Positions 1 through 8,150 of a stretch of 50,837 nt of DNA are shown here, piece by piece. Position numbers and translations under genes: made by a program. Source of the DNA: Hyphomicrobiaceae bacterium (lineage in GTDB: Bacteria; Pseudomonadota; Alphaproteobacteria; Rhizobiales; Hyphomicrobiaceae); NCBI GenBank assembly GCA_021775735.1, contig JAJFHG010000014.1, forward strand, positions 1-50,837. The letters run 5' to 3'. Numbering within the stretch: the stretch's first letter is position 1; each line of letters begins with the position of its first letter. The notes below the pieces were generated by a model, which saw only the letters and a list, made by a program, of their open reading frames with translations, had not been told where the DNA came from and searched no databases.

Positions 1-534
1 TACTCGCCACGGACAGGTCTTTACTACGTGCCAATCAACAACGTGTGCATGGACTACGAACCATTTAAAGTTTCGTACACGCCTGGCCAACCTTATGTTG
101 GTGCTACGTTGTCGATGTTCCCACCAAAAGGTAAGACCAACACAGGTCATATCATCGCTTGGGACGCTGTTAAGGGTGAAATCGTGTTCTCACACGACGA
201 ACGCTTCTCAGTCTGGTCAGGTGTTCTGACGACTGCTGGTGGCATCTTCTGCCACGGTACACTTGAAGGTTATATCAAGTGCCGTGACGAGAAGGACGGT
301 TCGGAGCTATTTAAGCACCGCACTCCATCCGGCATCATCGGTAACGTCTTTACCTACAGCCACAAAGGCAAACAGTACATCGGTACCTTCTCAGGTGTTG
401 GTGGTTGGGCCGGTATCGGTCTGGCAGCTGGCCTTGACAAGCCAACAGATGGCTTGGGCGCAGTTGGTAACTACGCCGGTCTGAAAGAATTCACCGCTCT
501 TGGTGGTGTTCTCACCATGTACTCACTGCCATAG
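1..534 (+). CDS. xoxF: Lanthanide-dependent methanol dehydrogenase XoxF, C-terminal part
   Basis: Only the last 177 codons are present; the frame is open from the first base of the window. The residues fit the C-terminal beta-propeller blades of PQQ methanol dehydrogenases, with a GGWAGIG stretch and the ending [10 protein letters not shown]. In the family the periplasmic enzyme oxidises methanol with PQQ and a lanthanide and passes electrons to a dedicated cytochrome c. The XoxF rather than MxaF call rests mainly on the following xoxG and xoxJ genes and the absence of mxaI here; the metal-site aspartates lie outside the window. A strong hairpin follows the stop, so xoxF may be partly uncoupled from xoxG. 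Confidence 0.9.
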   Translation, partial: YSPRTGLYYVPINNVCMDYEPFKVSYTPGQPYVGATLSMFPPKGKTNTGHIIAWDAVKGEIVFSHDERFSVWSGVLTTAGGIFCHGTLEGYIKCRDEKDGSELFKHRTPSGIIGNVFTYSHKGKQYIGTFSGVGGWAGIGLAAGLDKPTDGLGAVGNYAGLKEFTALGGVLTMYSLP

Positions 535-559
535 TTTAGTGAGATAAATGGACAATGGG

Positions 560-590
560 CCGGCGCGGGGAGACCCGCGCCGGTCTTTAT
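560..590 (+). terminator. GC-rich hairpin after xoxF
   Basis: A perfect 10-bp stem (560-569 with 574-583) closes a GAGA tetraloop and is followed by TCTTT. It lies 25 nt after the xoxF stop. The short T-run suggests partial termination or protection of the xoxF mRNA 3' end, which would let xoxF exceed xoxGJ. This role is inferred. Confidence 0.65.
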
Positions 591-741
591 GTTTCAGATG
601 GTCTTCAGGCCATTTGCGTTAAAATAAACAATGCGTCACGGTAAAGTGACCGAAGTTGAGGCCCTCACGACTGGCGTATTGCCATTTGAACGTGGGATAT
701 CACAAACGCAAGACTTGCGAATAAAGACAGGGGAAACGCGC

Positions 742-1590
742 GTGAATAAGTTTGGAATTGGATTAGTTTTGGTGCTGGCCATTGCCGCGGGTGGTGCCTA
801 CCTGGTGACTACGAATGCCAACGTAGGTGAAACAGGAATTACAACGGCCACGGTCAAGGAGACAGCTTCGGACCTGGCGACAAAAGCGAAAGACAAAGCC
901 AAAGATTTGGCCGAGAAAGCAAAAGTTGCCGCTGTCAAAACAAAAGAAGTTGCCAAAGAAGCTGCCGCAAAAACAGCCGTTGTAGCGACTGACGCTGCAA
1001 ATAAAATTTCTGAAAAAGCAGCTGAGACTGTCGACAAGGCTAAAGCCAAGATGGCAGAGGTTAAGAAAACAGTTGTTGCAGACGCAGGTGAAAAGAAAGC
1101 CGCTGAAGGTGGCGATGGCCCAGCGAAACTAGGCCCGAACCTGGACAAAGAATGGTCCGAAGGCAAGTGGGAAGATGAAGATGGCGCGCCAACGTACAAC
1201 ATCGACGGCGATGGCAAGGTCGTCAAAAAAGTAGATTGGTACACCTACTCAGGTTGGCGCCGGTATCATGCCGAATGCCATGTTTGTCATGGTCCAAATG
1301 GTCAAGGATCTACATTTGCTCCAGCTCTTGCCGACAGCCTGAAAAAGCTAAGCTACGAAAAATTCTTACAGGTTGTATCGAGCGGCCAGCAAAATATTTG
1401 GGGCGCTACCAATTCGATTATGCCGGCGCTTGGCGATAACAAGAATGTCATGTGCTATATCGACGATATCTATGTTTATCTGCGTGCACGTTCCGATGAT
1501 GCGATGCCGCCAGGTAAGCTTGGTGCAAAACAACGCTCGAAAAAACCGCTCGAAGCGCGTGAGTTTGAAAACGAGTGCACCGAGGGATAA
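742..1590 (+). CDS. xoxG: XoxG-type cytochrome c, electron acceptor of XoxF, with a long Ala/Lys-rich linker
   Basis: A 282-aa exported monohaem cytochrome. The GTG at 742 is chosen because AGGGGAAA lies just upstream and the product then opens with a hydrophobic signal or anchor (about residues 4-22); the frame is open back to 631. The haem motif CHVCH is at residues 179-183, and a Met in SIMPALG is the likely sixth ligand. Its place between xoxF and xoxJ fits cytochrome cL of the Xox system. The oddity is residues about 36-110, a charged helix rich in Ala, Lys, Glu and Asp that resembles LEA-type repeats and makes the protein longer than a plain XoxG. A tether holding the haem domain away from the membrane is one inferred role. 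Confidence 0.85.
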   Translation: MNKFGIGLVLVLAIAAGGAYLVTTNANVGETGITTATVKETASDLATKAKDKAKDLAEKAKVAAVKTKEVAKEAAAKTAVVATDAANKISEKAAETVDKAKAKMAEVKKTVVADAGEKKAAEGGDGPAKLGPNLDKEWSEGKWEDEDGAPTYNIDGDGKVVKKVDWYTYSGWRRYHAECHVCHGPNGQGSTFAPALADSLKKLSYEKFLQVVSSGQQNIWGATNSIMPALGDNKNVMCYIDDIYVYLRARSDDAMPPGKLGAKQRSKKPLEAREFENECTEG

Positions 1591-1617
1591 AACCCGATTT
1601 AAGGAGAAACCTCTGAC

Positions 1618-2472
1618 ATGAACGGTCGACTACTTAGTGTCCTGTTGATCACCAGCCTCGGCGCATCAAGCGCCGTGGCTATCGATATCAATCTTCCAGA
1701 TCTTGTGAACCGCAAGGTGCTTCGCGTTTGTGCTGCGCCGGGAAACCTGCCGTTTTCGGACAAGAAGAAGGAGGGTTTTGAAAATAAGATCGCCAAGATT
1801 GTTGCAGACGAACTTGGCGTTCCAGTTGAGAACTTCTGGTATCCGCAGGGCATGGGCCTTGTTCGCCAGACACTCAACAAGAAGCGCTGCGATCTTGTGA
1901 TTGGAACAGCGCAAACCGATGAGTTTACGCTAAACACCAATCACTACTACCGAACTTCTTACGCGCTGGTGTACCGCAAGGACGATGCATCGCTAGCGGG
2001 TCTCGATACGCTGTTTGACCCACGCCTGAAAGACGGTGGCAAACGCGTTGGTGTTCAAGCTGGTGCCCCTCCAGGTGACTATGTCGCCAAAGCAGGCTTG
2101 ATGGTGAAAGCCAGACCTTACGTCGGCATGCCGGATCGGCGTCATCATCCAGTTGAGCAACAGATGATTGATGATCTCGTCAAAGGTGAGATTGACGTCG
2201 CAACGTTATGGGGCCCGTTTGCAGGTTACTACGCTGCGAAAAGCGGGGCCGATCTTGCCGTTGTTCCGATGTTGAAAGATGAGCAAACCAAAAAAGGTCC
2301 TAAGCTTGCTTACCGGATCACCATGGGCGTGCGCCCAAAAGAAACCGGCTGGAAGCGTCGACTGAATGATATCATCAAGAAGCGACAATCAGATATCGAC
2401 AAAGTGCTTCTAGACTACGGTGTGCCGTTGTTGGATGAGAAGAACAAACGGATTAAAAAGGCAGGACCATAA
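1618..2472 (+). CDS. xoxJ: XoxJ/MoxJ-type quinoprotein-associated periplasmic binding protein
   Basis: A 284-aa exported protein of the MoxJ-like branch of periplasmic solute-binding proteins. It starts with a short signal peptide (cleavage near SAVAID) and continues with the typical LRVCAAPGNLPFSD opening and a second-lobe DVATLWGPFAGYYA segment. Family members lie beside methanol dehydrogenase genes and are thought to help mature or activate the enzyme rather than import a solute. AAGGAG at 1601-1606 supports the ATG at 1618. It is 27 nt behind xoxG, so the two are very likely cotranscribed, and a clear terminator follows. Confidence 0.88.
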   Translation: MNGRLLSVLLITSLGASSAVAIDINLPDLVNRKVLRVCAAPGNLPFSDKKKEGFENKIAKIVADELGVPVENFWYPQGMGLVRQTLNKKRCDLVIGTAQTDEFTLNTNHYYRTSYALVYRKDDASLAGLDTLFDPRLKDGGKRVGVQAGAPPGDYVAKAGLMVKARPYVGMPDRRHHPVEQQMIDDLVKGEIDVATLWGPFAGYYAAKSGADLAVVPMLKDEQTKKGPKLAYRITMGVRPKETGWKRRLNDIIKKRQSDIDKVLLDYGVPLLDEKNKRIKKAGP

Positions 2473-2498
2473 TCCCGGCCGGTAAACTTGAAAACGTA

Positions 2499-2531
2499 AG
2501 CCGGAGCTGATCGCATGCTCCGGCTTTTTTA
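2499..2531 (+). terminator. Rho-independent terminator after xoxJ
   Basis: A 9-bp stem, AGCCGGAGC with GCTCCGGCT, closes a 9-nt loop and runs straight into a T-tract (2525-2530). It marks the end of the xoxFGJ transcript. Confidence 0.85.
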
Positions 2532-2582
2532 TTGGGCAATCGCGCACGGCATCACGCGGTTTGGCACCAACAGAAGGCGAGC

Positions 2583-3269
2583 ATGACATACGGAATCCGT
2601 GAAATTTTTGGCTTTCACTCAAAATTAGCGATGAGTTTTGCGTCACTCGTGTTCGCAGGGCTCGTGGCCTCGTGTGCGGATGCTGAGGATAATGCTCAAG
2701 AGAAAGATGTAAAACAAAATCCAACTACAACGGAAAAAAGTGTGCCGGCCGATGAGTCTTCTTCTGCAAGCCATAAACCCGTCAGTGCAGACGTTTTGGA
2801 ACCAGCTGATTATCGGTTGAACGATTACCGATCACCTGTGCCAGCCACGTTAAAAGGTGCACGCGTAATCGACGGTGAAGAGGCGCGCGTTCTGCATAAA
2901 GACAATGCGGTAGTTTTTATTGACGTTTATCCACGTGCGCCAAAGCCACCCAACCTACCTAAGAACACCGTATGGCGCGATCCCCCGCACATGAGCATTA
3001 AGGGTGCGCACTGGTTGCCCAACGTTGGCTATGGCGTTCTAGCACCGCACGTTGAGACCTATTTTAAAAAGCATCTTGAACGGCTAACTGGTGGCGATAA
3101 AGCCAAACCGATCGCATTCTTCTGTCTCAAAGACTGTTGGATGTCGTGGAACGCTGGCAAGCGTGCGGTTGAGTGGGGCTATACCTCTGTTATTTGGTTT
3201 GCAGATGGAACGGATGGTTGGCAGGAAGCTGGTGCGAGCCTGACGCCTATCAAAGTGGTCAAAGACTAA
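2583..3269 (+). CDS. PQQ-associated CXXCW-motif rhodanese-like lipoprotein
   Basis: A 228-aa protein starting at ATG 2583 behind AAGGCGA; the frame is open back to 2532, inside the preceding terminator. The signal segment ends in a plausible lipobox (VASC), so it is probably a lipoprotein. The C-terminal half is rhodanese-like, with DVYPRAP in the first loop and CLKDCW in the active-site region, followed by a WFADGTDGW stretch. This matches the family called PQQ-dependent catabolism-associated CXXCW motif protein (TIGR03865 type). Such genes accompany PQQ alcohol dehydrogenases and their ABC system; the biochemical role is unknown. The family call rests on the motif and the context. Confidence 0.8.
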   Translation: MTYGIREIFGFHSKLAMSFASLVFAGLVASCADAEDNAQEKDVKQNPTTTEKSVPADESSSASHKPVSADVLEPADYRLNDYRSPVPATLKGARVIDGEEARVLHKDNAVVFIDVYPRAPKPPNLPKNTVWRDPPHMSIKGAHWLPNVGYGVLAPHVETYFKKHLERLTGGDKAKPIAFFCLKDCWMSWNAGKRAVEWGYTSVIWFADGTDGWQEAGASLTPIKVVKD

Positions 3270-3311
3270 ATCTGATGCGCAGTAGGATGGTGGCTTTTTC
3301 TTTGGCGTAAT

Positions 3312-3956
3312 TCAATTCTCTGCGCTGGCAGGGTTTTGGGCTGCTGGCTTATCTCTCATGCTCGTTTCTGCAACCAATTTCCGCAATACTAAGAGATGTG
3401 GTTTAAGGCGTTTGCCCGGACAGTCGGTTTGTGCGTGATCGTTATGCCCTGAAATGGCTTTGGCTGGAATTTTGTGTTTGTGTGCTAGCCAAATGATCAG
3501 AGAGTCTAAGGACGCCAGTTGCGGCTTGGTGGGCCGATCACGGTCAAAATGTCCCTCGACAACAACCTGAATGCGATCTTGGACACTATACTTTGTGTTG
3601 GTATCTCCAGCGAAGGCAACGTTGCGCGCCTCGCCGATGCGACCAGAAACACCAATGTAATAGTGGTATGGGGAATCGCCCCACGGTTTTTCACCTTGTG
3701 AATAGCCTTGCAAACCGCGCAGTTTGCGCTCCAGAGAAATCTTTGGCTGTTGTCGCACGCCGGTGTGATGAATGATAATCTCCCGGGCTTTCTGGCGTTT
3801 CATGCGCTTCAGGATTGGCTTCTTTGCACCCCATGTTGCGCGATCCACAATGTCAGGTTTATCAGCGCTTAATACCGGCGTAGCACCAAGAGCGCTGAAG
3901 GGAATGGCGGCTGCTGCACACAAAATGATGGCCCGCTTTCGCGATTCAAATGTCAT
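3312..3956 (-). CDS. Secreted N-acetylmuramoyl-L-alanine amidase (PGRP/amidase_2 fold)
   Basis: A 214-aa protein. The ATG at 3956 is chosen because GAAAGAGG precedes it and the product then starts with a signal peptide; an in-frame upstream start at 4025 is less likely. The amidase_2/peptidoglycan-recognition fold shows in IIIHHTG (first zinc His), the central HYYIG strand, and SGHNDHAQTDCPG, which carries the second zinc His and the Cys ligand. The expected activity is cleavage of the lactyl amide bond of peptidoglycan in the periplasm. It follows the ABC cluster on the same strand after a 161-bp gap, so it may be a separate unit. Confidence 0.85.
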   Translation of the reverse strand: MTFESRKRAIILCAAAAIPFSALGATPVLSADKPDIVDRATWGAKKPILKRMKRQKAREIIIHHTGVRQQPKISLERKLRGLQGYSQGEKPWGDSPYHYYIGVSGRIGEARNVAFAGDTNTKYSVQDRIQVVVEGHFDRDRPTKPQLASLDSLIIWLAHKHKIPAKAISGHNDHAQTDCPGKRLKPHLLVLRKLVAETSMRDKPAAQNPASAEN

Positions 3957-4117
3957 GGATAGGGCCTCTTTCAGATGTTCAATGTGCCGAGATATGCCGT
4001 TGATATGAAGCACAAGGCAGCACAATCACCTCGTCTATTGTGTGGCATAGACTGACATCTGGGGAGCGAAGACCAAACGGACTGAAGCCGTAATCCATCC
4101 AGGGCAGGTAAGTTGGC

Positions 4118-4768
4118 CTAATCTTTCATGGATTGGCGAATGAGTTGCGCAATCTGAAACAGGTGTTGATCAATCAATACAGGCACTTCACACGCCAATG
4201 GCATATTGGACTGACGTTCCTGAAAAATGCGCGAAGCCCAATCGTAGTCAGTCTTGGCTTTTTCATATTTTTGTTTGGCGTCTTCGCTGGCATCTTCATC
4301 AGGTTGGAGCTTGTTCAATTTTGAGCCCATTTCTTCGATCTTAAGGGCGCGTTTTTCCTGTGCTTTGAAGTAGCGTTCAATGCCACTGATGATACCGCGC
4401 CGTGTGGAATTCACCTTGTCAAAGAGACCGGCAAATACCAGAGTGAGAGCAGCGTCGCGTTTGTCCTCGCTGTGAGTGTCCGCAAAGGCCTTGATGGCTT
4501 TTTCCGCGTCTTCTTTTGATGTGCGTCGCGCTGCCAGCAGTTTGATCAGGTTCATTGTCGGTTTGTCTGACCACCAGCCCTTTAGACCGTCAACTGACGG
4601 GCCATCCCAAACTTGGCCGACAGCAAGGTTTTCAATCTTACGCTGAATGCAAGGCCAATTTGGGTTGGATTCGTCGCGCGCAAATGATGGGGTGAAACTT
4701 AGGCTGACGGCAAGACCAACGCTCATCACGCCGAGGGTCATTCGATTGCATGTGTTGTTTAACTTCAT
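4118..4768 (-). CDS. Secreted alpha-helical protein of unknown function, linked to the PQQ ABC cluster
   Basis: A 216-aa protein with a signal peptide (residues 1-30, cut after SFA). I do not recognise a characterised domain. The mature part begins with NPNWPCIQRKIENLAVGQVWDG and is mostly helical and charged, with a likely coiled coil at about residues 130-185 and a second Cys in PLACEVPV, so one disulfide (CIQ with CEV) is possible. It lies 32 nt behind the ABC-2 permease and is probably the last gene of that operon. The context suggests a periplasmic accessory to the PQQ-associated transporter; this is inference. Confidence 0.6.
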   Translation of the reverse strand: MKLNNTCNRMTLGVMSVGLAVSLSFTPSFARDESNPNWPCIQRKIENLAVGQVWDGPSVDGLKGWWSDKPTMNLIKLLAARRTSKEDAEKAIKAFADTHSEDKRDAALTLVFAGLFDKVNSTRRGIISGIERYFKAQEKRALKIEEMGSKLNKLQPDEDASEDAKQKYEKAKTDYDWASRIFQERQSNMPLACEVPVLIDQHLFQIAQLIRQSMKD

Positions 4769-4800
4769 ACTTGGATCTCTCTGATTTTTTCAGTGCGTTG

Positions 4801-5790
4801 CTAGCCGGTTTTGGGTCCGCCACGACGACCAATGAGGCCTTTTGAAGGGTTATAGGCGTAGATGGCAAGACTAAGGAAGAGCACCGTACAGCCGACCACG
4901 ACAGCCAATGCTGTGTGATTGATCTGCTGACCATGCAGGGCAAAGCGGATCAATTCGACGACATAGGTAAACGGATTTAAGCGACATATTTCGTAGAGAA
5001 CGGGGCTGGACTCTCCAATTCGCCAAAGCGGGTAGAGCGCAGACGAAGCAAAGAACATCGGGAAGATAACGAAGTTCATGACGCCTGCAAAATTTTCAAG
5101 TTGGCGGATTACTGATGACATAAACAGGGCCAGTGCACCGAGCATCAACCCTCCGAGGATGAGTGTGGGTAGCACCGCGACGTAGGACACCGCTGTTGGT
5201 GAGACGTTCCAAAATTCCGCAGCGATCGTGGAAAAGTTTTCCGGCACCATTTGGATGTTTTCAACCAATCGTGTGCCCCAGGTATCTGCCTCTGAGAGCT
5301 CCCAGTCCCAACTTGACCAAAGGCGGGCGACCAACAAAAACGTATAGGCCTGAAGCACAGCCACCGCGACGCCGCCAAGTAGCTTCGACAGAAGCAAGAA
5401 GGACCGCGGAAATGGGCTGACAAGCAGCGTGCGCATCGCACCCGTTTCTCGATCATAAACCATGGACAGCGAAGATTGCATGGCGTTGAACAACAAGATC
5501 ATGCCAACCAGGCCTGGGGTGACATAGGTCTCATAGAGAACGTAGGTCTCGTATGGCGGGATGATGGATACGCCAAGTGCTTGGCGAAAACCAGCGGCAA
5601 AAATAAACAGCCAAATCAGAGGGCGCACGAGGGCTGAGAAGAACCGTTCGCGTTGATGAAGGAAGCGCAAGACTTCGCGCCATACAATGCCGCGGAAGCA
5701 GGCCCAATAGCCACCAAAACCATGTGGCTTTGCGGTTGCCCGATCAATGGCTGATGTGGGTAGAGATGTCACTGTCACGTCCGCGCTCAT
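4801..5790 (-). CDS. ABC-2 type permease of the PQQ-associated ABC system (PedC/LutF-like)
   Basis: A 329-aa inner-membrane protein of the ABC-2 family, with about six membrane segments and the conserved MVYDRETGAMRTLLVSPFPRS segment common in DrrB/NodJ-like permeases. It matches the PedC-type permease found next to PQQ alcohol dehydrogenase genes. Its start overlaps the stop of the ATPase gene by 4 nt, so the two are translationally coupled and form one transporter. ABC-2 permeases usually export, yet this cluster also encodes a periplasmic binding protein, so the direction of transport is unclear. From memory, related genes in Pseudomonas (ped) and Methylorubrum (lut) are needed for growth at low lanthanide supply. 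Confidence 0.82.
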   Translation of the reverse strand: MSADVTVTSLPTSAIDRATAKPHGFGGYWACFRGIVWREVLRFLHQRERFFSALVRPLIWLFIFAAGFRQALGVSIIPPYETYVLYETYVTPGLVGMILLFNAMQSSLSMVYDRETGAMRTLLVSPFPRSFLLLSKLLGGVAVAVLQAYTFLLVARLWSSWDWELSEADTWGTRLVENIQMVPENFSTIAAEFWNVSPTAVSYVAVLPTLILGGLMLGALALFMSSVIRQLENFAGVMNFVIFPMFFASSALYPLWRIGESSPVLYEICRLNPFTYVVELIRFALHGQQINHTALAVVVGCTVLFLSLAIYAYNPSKGLIGRRGGPKTG

Positions 5791-6557
5791 GCCGCTGCTG
5801 CCTCGGTGGTGCCAGTCAGATTGCGAAACGCGCTCGGCAAATCTTGCGCGCCTGCCTGCGCTAAGAGGCCTGGCACAGCGCCATCATAGAGAACACGGCC
5901 TTTATCAAGCAGAATCAGTTTGTCCTCGTTATCGATTTCATCGATCAGGTGAGTTGCCCAAAGAACGCCAAGGCTTTGCTCGGTAACAAGTTGGCGAACA
6001 ATTTGTAGGACGCTTTCACGTGAGCCGATATCCAAACCGACAGTGGGTTCGTCTAGTAGCAAACATCCTGGCCGGTGCAGCAATGCGCGGGCAATCTCAA
6101 CGCGACGCGCCTGGCCACCGGATAAGTTGCGGATTTTTTCATGTGCTCTGTCGTTCAGGCTGACGCGCTGTAAAGCCTCCTCAGTGCGCAGTTTGGCTTC
6201 ACCGCGGGCAATCCCATGCAAAGCCGAGTGATACATGAGGTTTTGCGCCAAGGTGAGGTCGGCATCCAGAGTACGGCTTTGAAAGACCACACCTAAGCGT
6301 TGCAGGGCCGAGGTTGGTTTGCGCCGAACATCGTGACCAAGAATCTTAATCTCACCGCTGACATTGTCAAAAAGGCGTGTGATCAGTGAAAACAGAGTTG
6401 ATTTTCCAGCACCATTGAGCCCCAGCAGCACGCCGAACGTGCCGCGCGGAATGGTCAGTGAGACATCATCAAGCGCCTGTGTGTCACCAAAATTATGGCT
6501 GACATTTTTAACAACCAGAGCTTGAGTTGCAGGAGAGGATGTCAAAATGATGCTCAC
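5787..6557 (-). CDS. ABC transporter ATP-binding protein of the PQQ-associated system (PedB/LutE-like)
   Basis: A cytoplasmic ATPase with all the usual motifs: Walker A GLNGAGKST, signature LSGGQARR, Walker B CLLLDEPTVGLD, and an H-loop in LWATHLID. It drives the ABC-2 permease encoded 4 nt into its own stop. The start is uncertain: GTG at 6557 gives 256 aa, and a TTG at 6581 would add eight residues; neither has a strong Shine-Dalgarno. Homologues in this context belong to the PQQ-dependent alcohol dehydrogenase ABC family (TIGR03864 type). The substrate is not shown by the sequence; lanthanide or lanthanide-chelate handling is inferred from ped/lut relatives. Confidence 0.85.
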   Translation of the reverse strand: MSIILTSSPATQALVVKNVSHNFGDTQALDDVSLTIPRGTFGVLLGLNGAGKSTLFSLITRLFDNVSGEIKILGHDVRRKPTSALQRLGVVFQSRTLDADLTLAQNLMYHSALHGIARGEAKLRTEEALQRVSLNDRAHEKIRNLSGGQARRVEIARALLHRPGCLLLDEPTVGLDIGSRESVLQIVRQLVTEQSLGVLWATHLIDEIDNEDKLILLDKGRVLYDGAVPGLLAQAGAQDLPSAFRNLTGTTEAAAA

Positions 6558-6635
6558 TTTGATTTGGGTGTTCAAAATCAACAGGTGTTGGTTTGAACGA
6601 CAATTCTAGAGGCAAGGCCTCTGGTTGGATGTCAT

Positions 6636-7067
6636 TTAGCCTTTAACGATGAATTTGGCCCGTTGGCTGTCGCCACGTGCATGCGGGATGCGCAACTCAA
6701 AGCGTCCTGGACGAATAGTCACGAAAGTTAGTGTTGCTTCGCCTTCGTCGTCAAACTCAAGGCTGTCAACGCCTAGTGGACGGACCTCAATATCATTGAT
6801 GACGATTTCGTTGACCCAGACATTGCGGAAAAATTCTGGACCTTCAATGGCCAGCTCTTGTGAGCCATCCGCCTGAATTTTAATTTTATAGTGTTTTCCA
6901 GACTCAAGCTCATAGGGCTTTTCAGCAAGTGGTTTGCCGGCTGAAAGGGTGATCGGCGGCAGCTCAATCGCTTTCACCAACAGGCCGGATTGGGCTTGAG
7001 CCGTGGTTGAGGTGCCAAGCATCGCTAGTCCAAATAAAGCTGCGGTGATCATGGATTTGAGAGACAT
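6636..7067 (-). CDS. Small secreted beta-rich protein, cupredoxin-like but without Cys
   Basis: A 143-aa protein; ATG 7067 starts a clear signal peptide (cut after AQAQ). An in-frame start at 7205 would overlap the beta-propeller gene by 95 nt and is rejected. The mature part alternates short strands, with the segments ELESGKHYKIKI, EFFRNVWVNEIVIND and FVTIRPGRFELRIPH, which resembles cupredoxin-like domains. It has no Cys in the mature part, so no type-1 copper site of the usual kind. Position between the propeller and the ATPase marks it as a periplasmic part of the PQQ-linked ABC system. Function unknown. Confidence 0.65.
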   Translation of the reverse strand: MSLKSMITAALFGLAMLGTSTTAQAQSGLLVKAIELPPITLSAGKPLAEKPYELESGKHYKIKIQADGSQELAIEGPEFFRNVWVNEIVINDIEVRPLGVDSLEFDDEGEATLTFVTIRPGRFELRIPHARGDSQRAKFIVKG

Positions 7068-7110
7068 TTCTACGTCCTTGTACTTAAGAGATTGTATGTT
7101 GCAGGGCCTG

Positions 7111-8091
7111 CTAGTTGGGAGCAGAAACAACGCCCCAGGGATAGCGGCCAACCGTGATTGATTTAATGACTTTAAGTTTCTCAACATCGATGACTGAGAC
7201 GTCATTTGATGTGCCGTTGGTTGTAAACAGCAGTTTATGGTCTGGTGTAAAGTTTACATTCCAAATGCGTTGCCCGACGAGAAGATATTTTTTGACCTCA
7301 TAGGTTTTCGCATCAATGACGGCGACGCGATTGGCTGGCCCAAGCCCGACAAAGGCGGTTTTTCCATCATTCGTAATGCGAACACCCATAGGCTGGATCG
7401 CTTCTGGTGTGATGCCTTGAATTTCAAACGTGATTTTCTTTTTGACGGCTTTGGTTTTTGCGTCAATCACCGTCACCGAGCCGCCAATTTCAGCACTGAC
7501 CCAGACCTCTGAGCCATCAGGTGTGAACTGTGCAACGCGCGGCCGGTTATCAACCAGTACGTTTTCAATCGAGTCGTATGTAGCCGTGTCGATGAAGTGG
7601 GCCATGTTGGTTGTTTCAGATGTGTTGACCAAAACTTTGCCGTCTGGACTGATGCCCATACCCTCAGGTTCCACGCCAACCGGAACGTCCGTAATCAGTT
7701 TGCCGGTTTGAATATCAACCACAGTGACCAGGTTATCGTCTTCATTGGACACATAAAGCGGGTTGCCGGACGTGTGCAGGATAGGTAATTCTGGATCCGG
7801 GCCTGAAGGCAAGTGTTTAACTAATTCATAGGTGTTGGCGTCATAAACCTCAATGCGGTTGTCATCGCTGGCGCAGACAATCACCCACTTGCCATCTTTC
7901 GACATGATGATGCCGCGTGGGCGTTGCCCAACTTTGATGGTTTTGACCACCTCAAGCTTTTCGCTGTCGATAACAGAAACAGTATTGTCTTTTTCATTCG
8001 ACACAAAAACTTTGTAGGCGAATGCCGGTGTTGTCATGGCAGCGCAGGCCGAAAGAGCGGCACATGTTATGGCGGTACGTAGTGGCATCAT
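7111..8091 (-). CDS. Periplasmic YVTN-type beta-propeller protein of the PQQ ABC system
   Basis: A 326-aa exported protein starting at ATG 8091, 9 nt after GAGGAG and with a second ATG directly behind; the signal peptide ends at AFA-YKV. It carries about seven repeats of the form VFVSNEKDNTVSVIDSEKLEVVKTI, the YVTN beta-propeller pattern, for example YVSNEDDNLVTVVDIQTGKLI and VWVSAEIGGSVTVIDAKT. This matches the PQQ-dependent catabolism-associated beta-propeller family (TIGR03866 type; PedA2/LutD-like). It may bind a metal or chelate, or scaffold the binding protein. It lies between the binding-protein gene and the 143-aa gene on one strand, with short gaps. Confidence 0.85.
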   Translation of the reverse strand: MMPLRTAITCAALSACAAMTTPAFAYKVFVSNEKDNTVSVIDSEKLEVVKTIKVGQRPRGIIMSKDGKWVIVCASDDNRIEVYDANTYELVKHLPSGPDPELPILHTSGNPLYVSNEDDNLVTVVDIQTGKLITDVPVGVEPEGMGISPDGKVLVNTSETTNMAHFIDTATYDSIENVLVDNRPRVAQFTPDGSEVWVSAEIGGSVTVIDAKTKAVKKKITFEIQGITPEAIQPMGVRITNDGKTAFVGLGPANRVAVIDAKTYEVKKYLLVGQRIWNVNFTPDHKLLFTTNGTSNDVSVIDVEKLKVIKSITVGRYPWGVVSAPN

Positions 8092-8150
8092 GGAGTTCGT
8101 CTCCTCATAAACCTTCCTGTGTGCCTGGGCACACAATCGACTGATAGTTC

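Noticed and set aside
798-1244. Open frame of 148 codons on the minus strand
   Set aside because: It is the antisense of the Ala/Lys-rich linker of xoxG; its Ser/Ala composition is what that bias produces.
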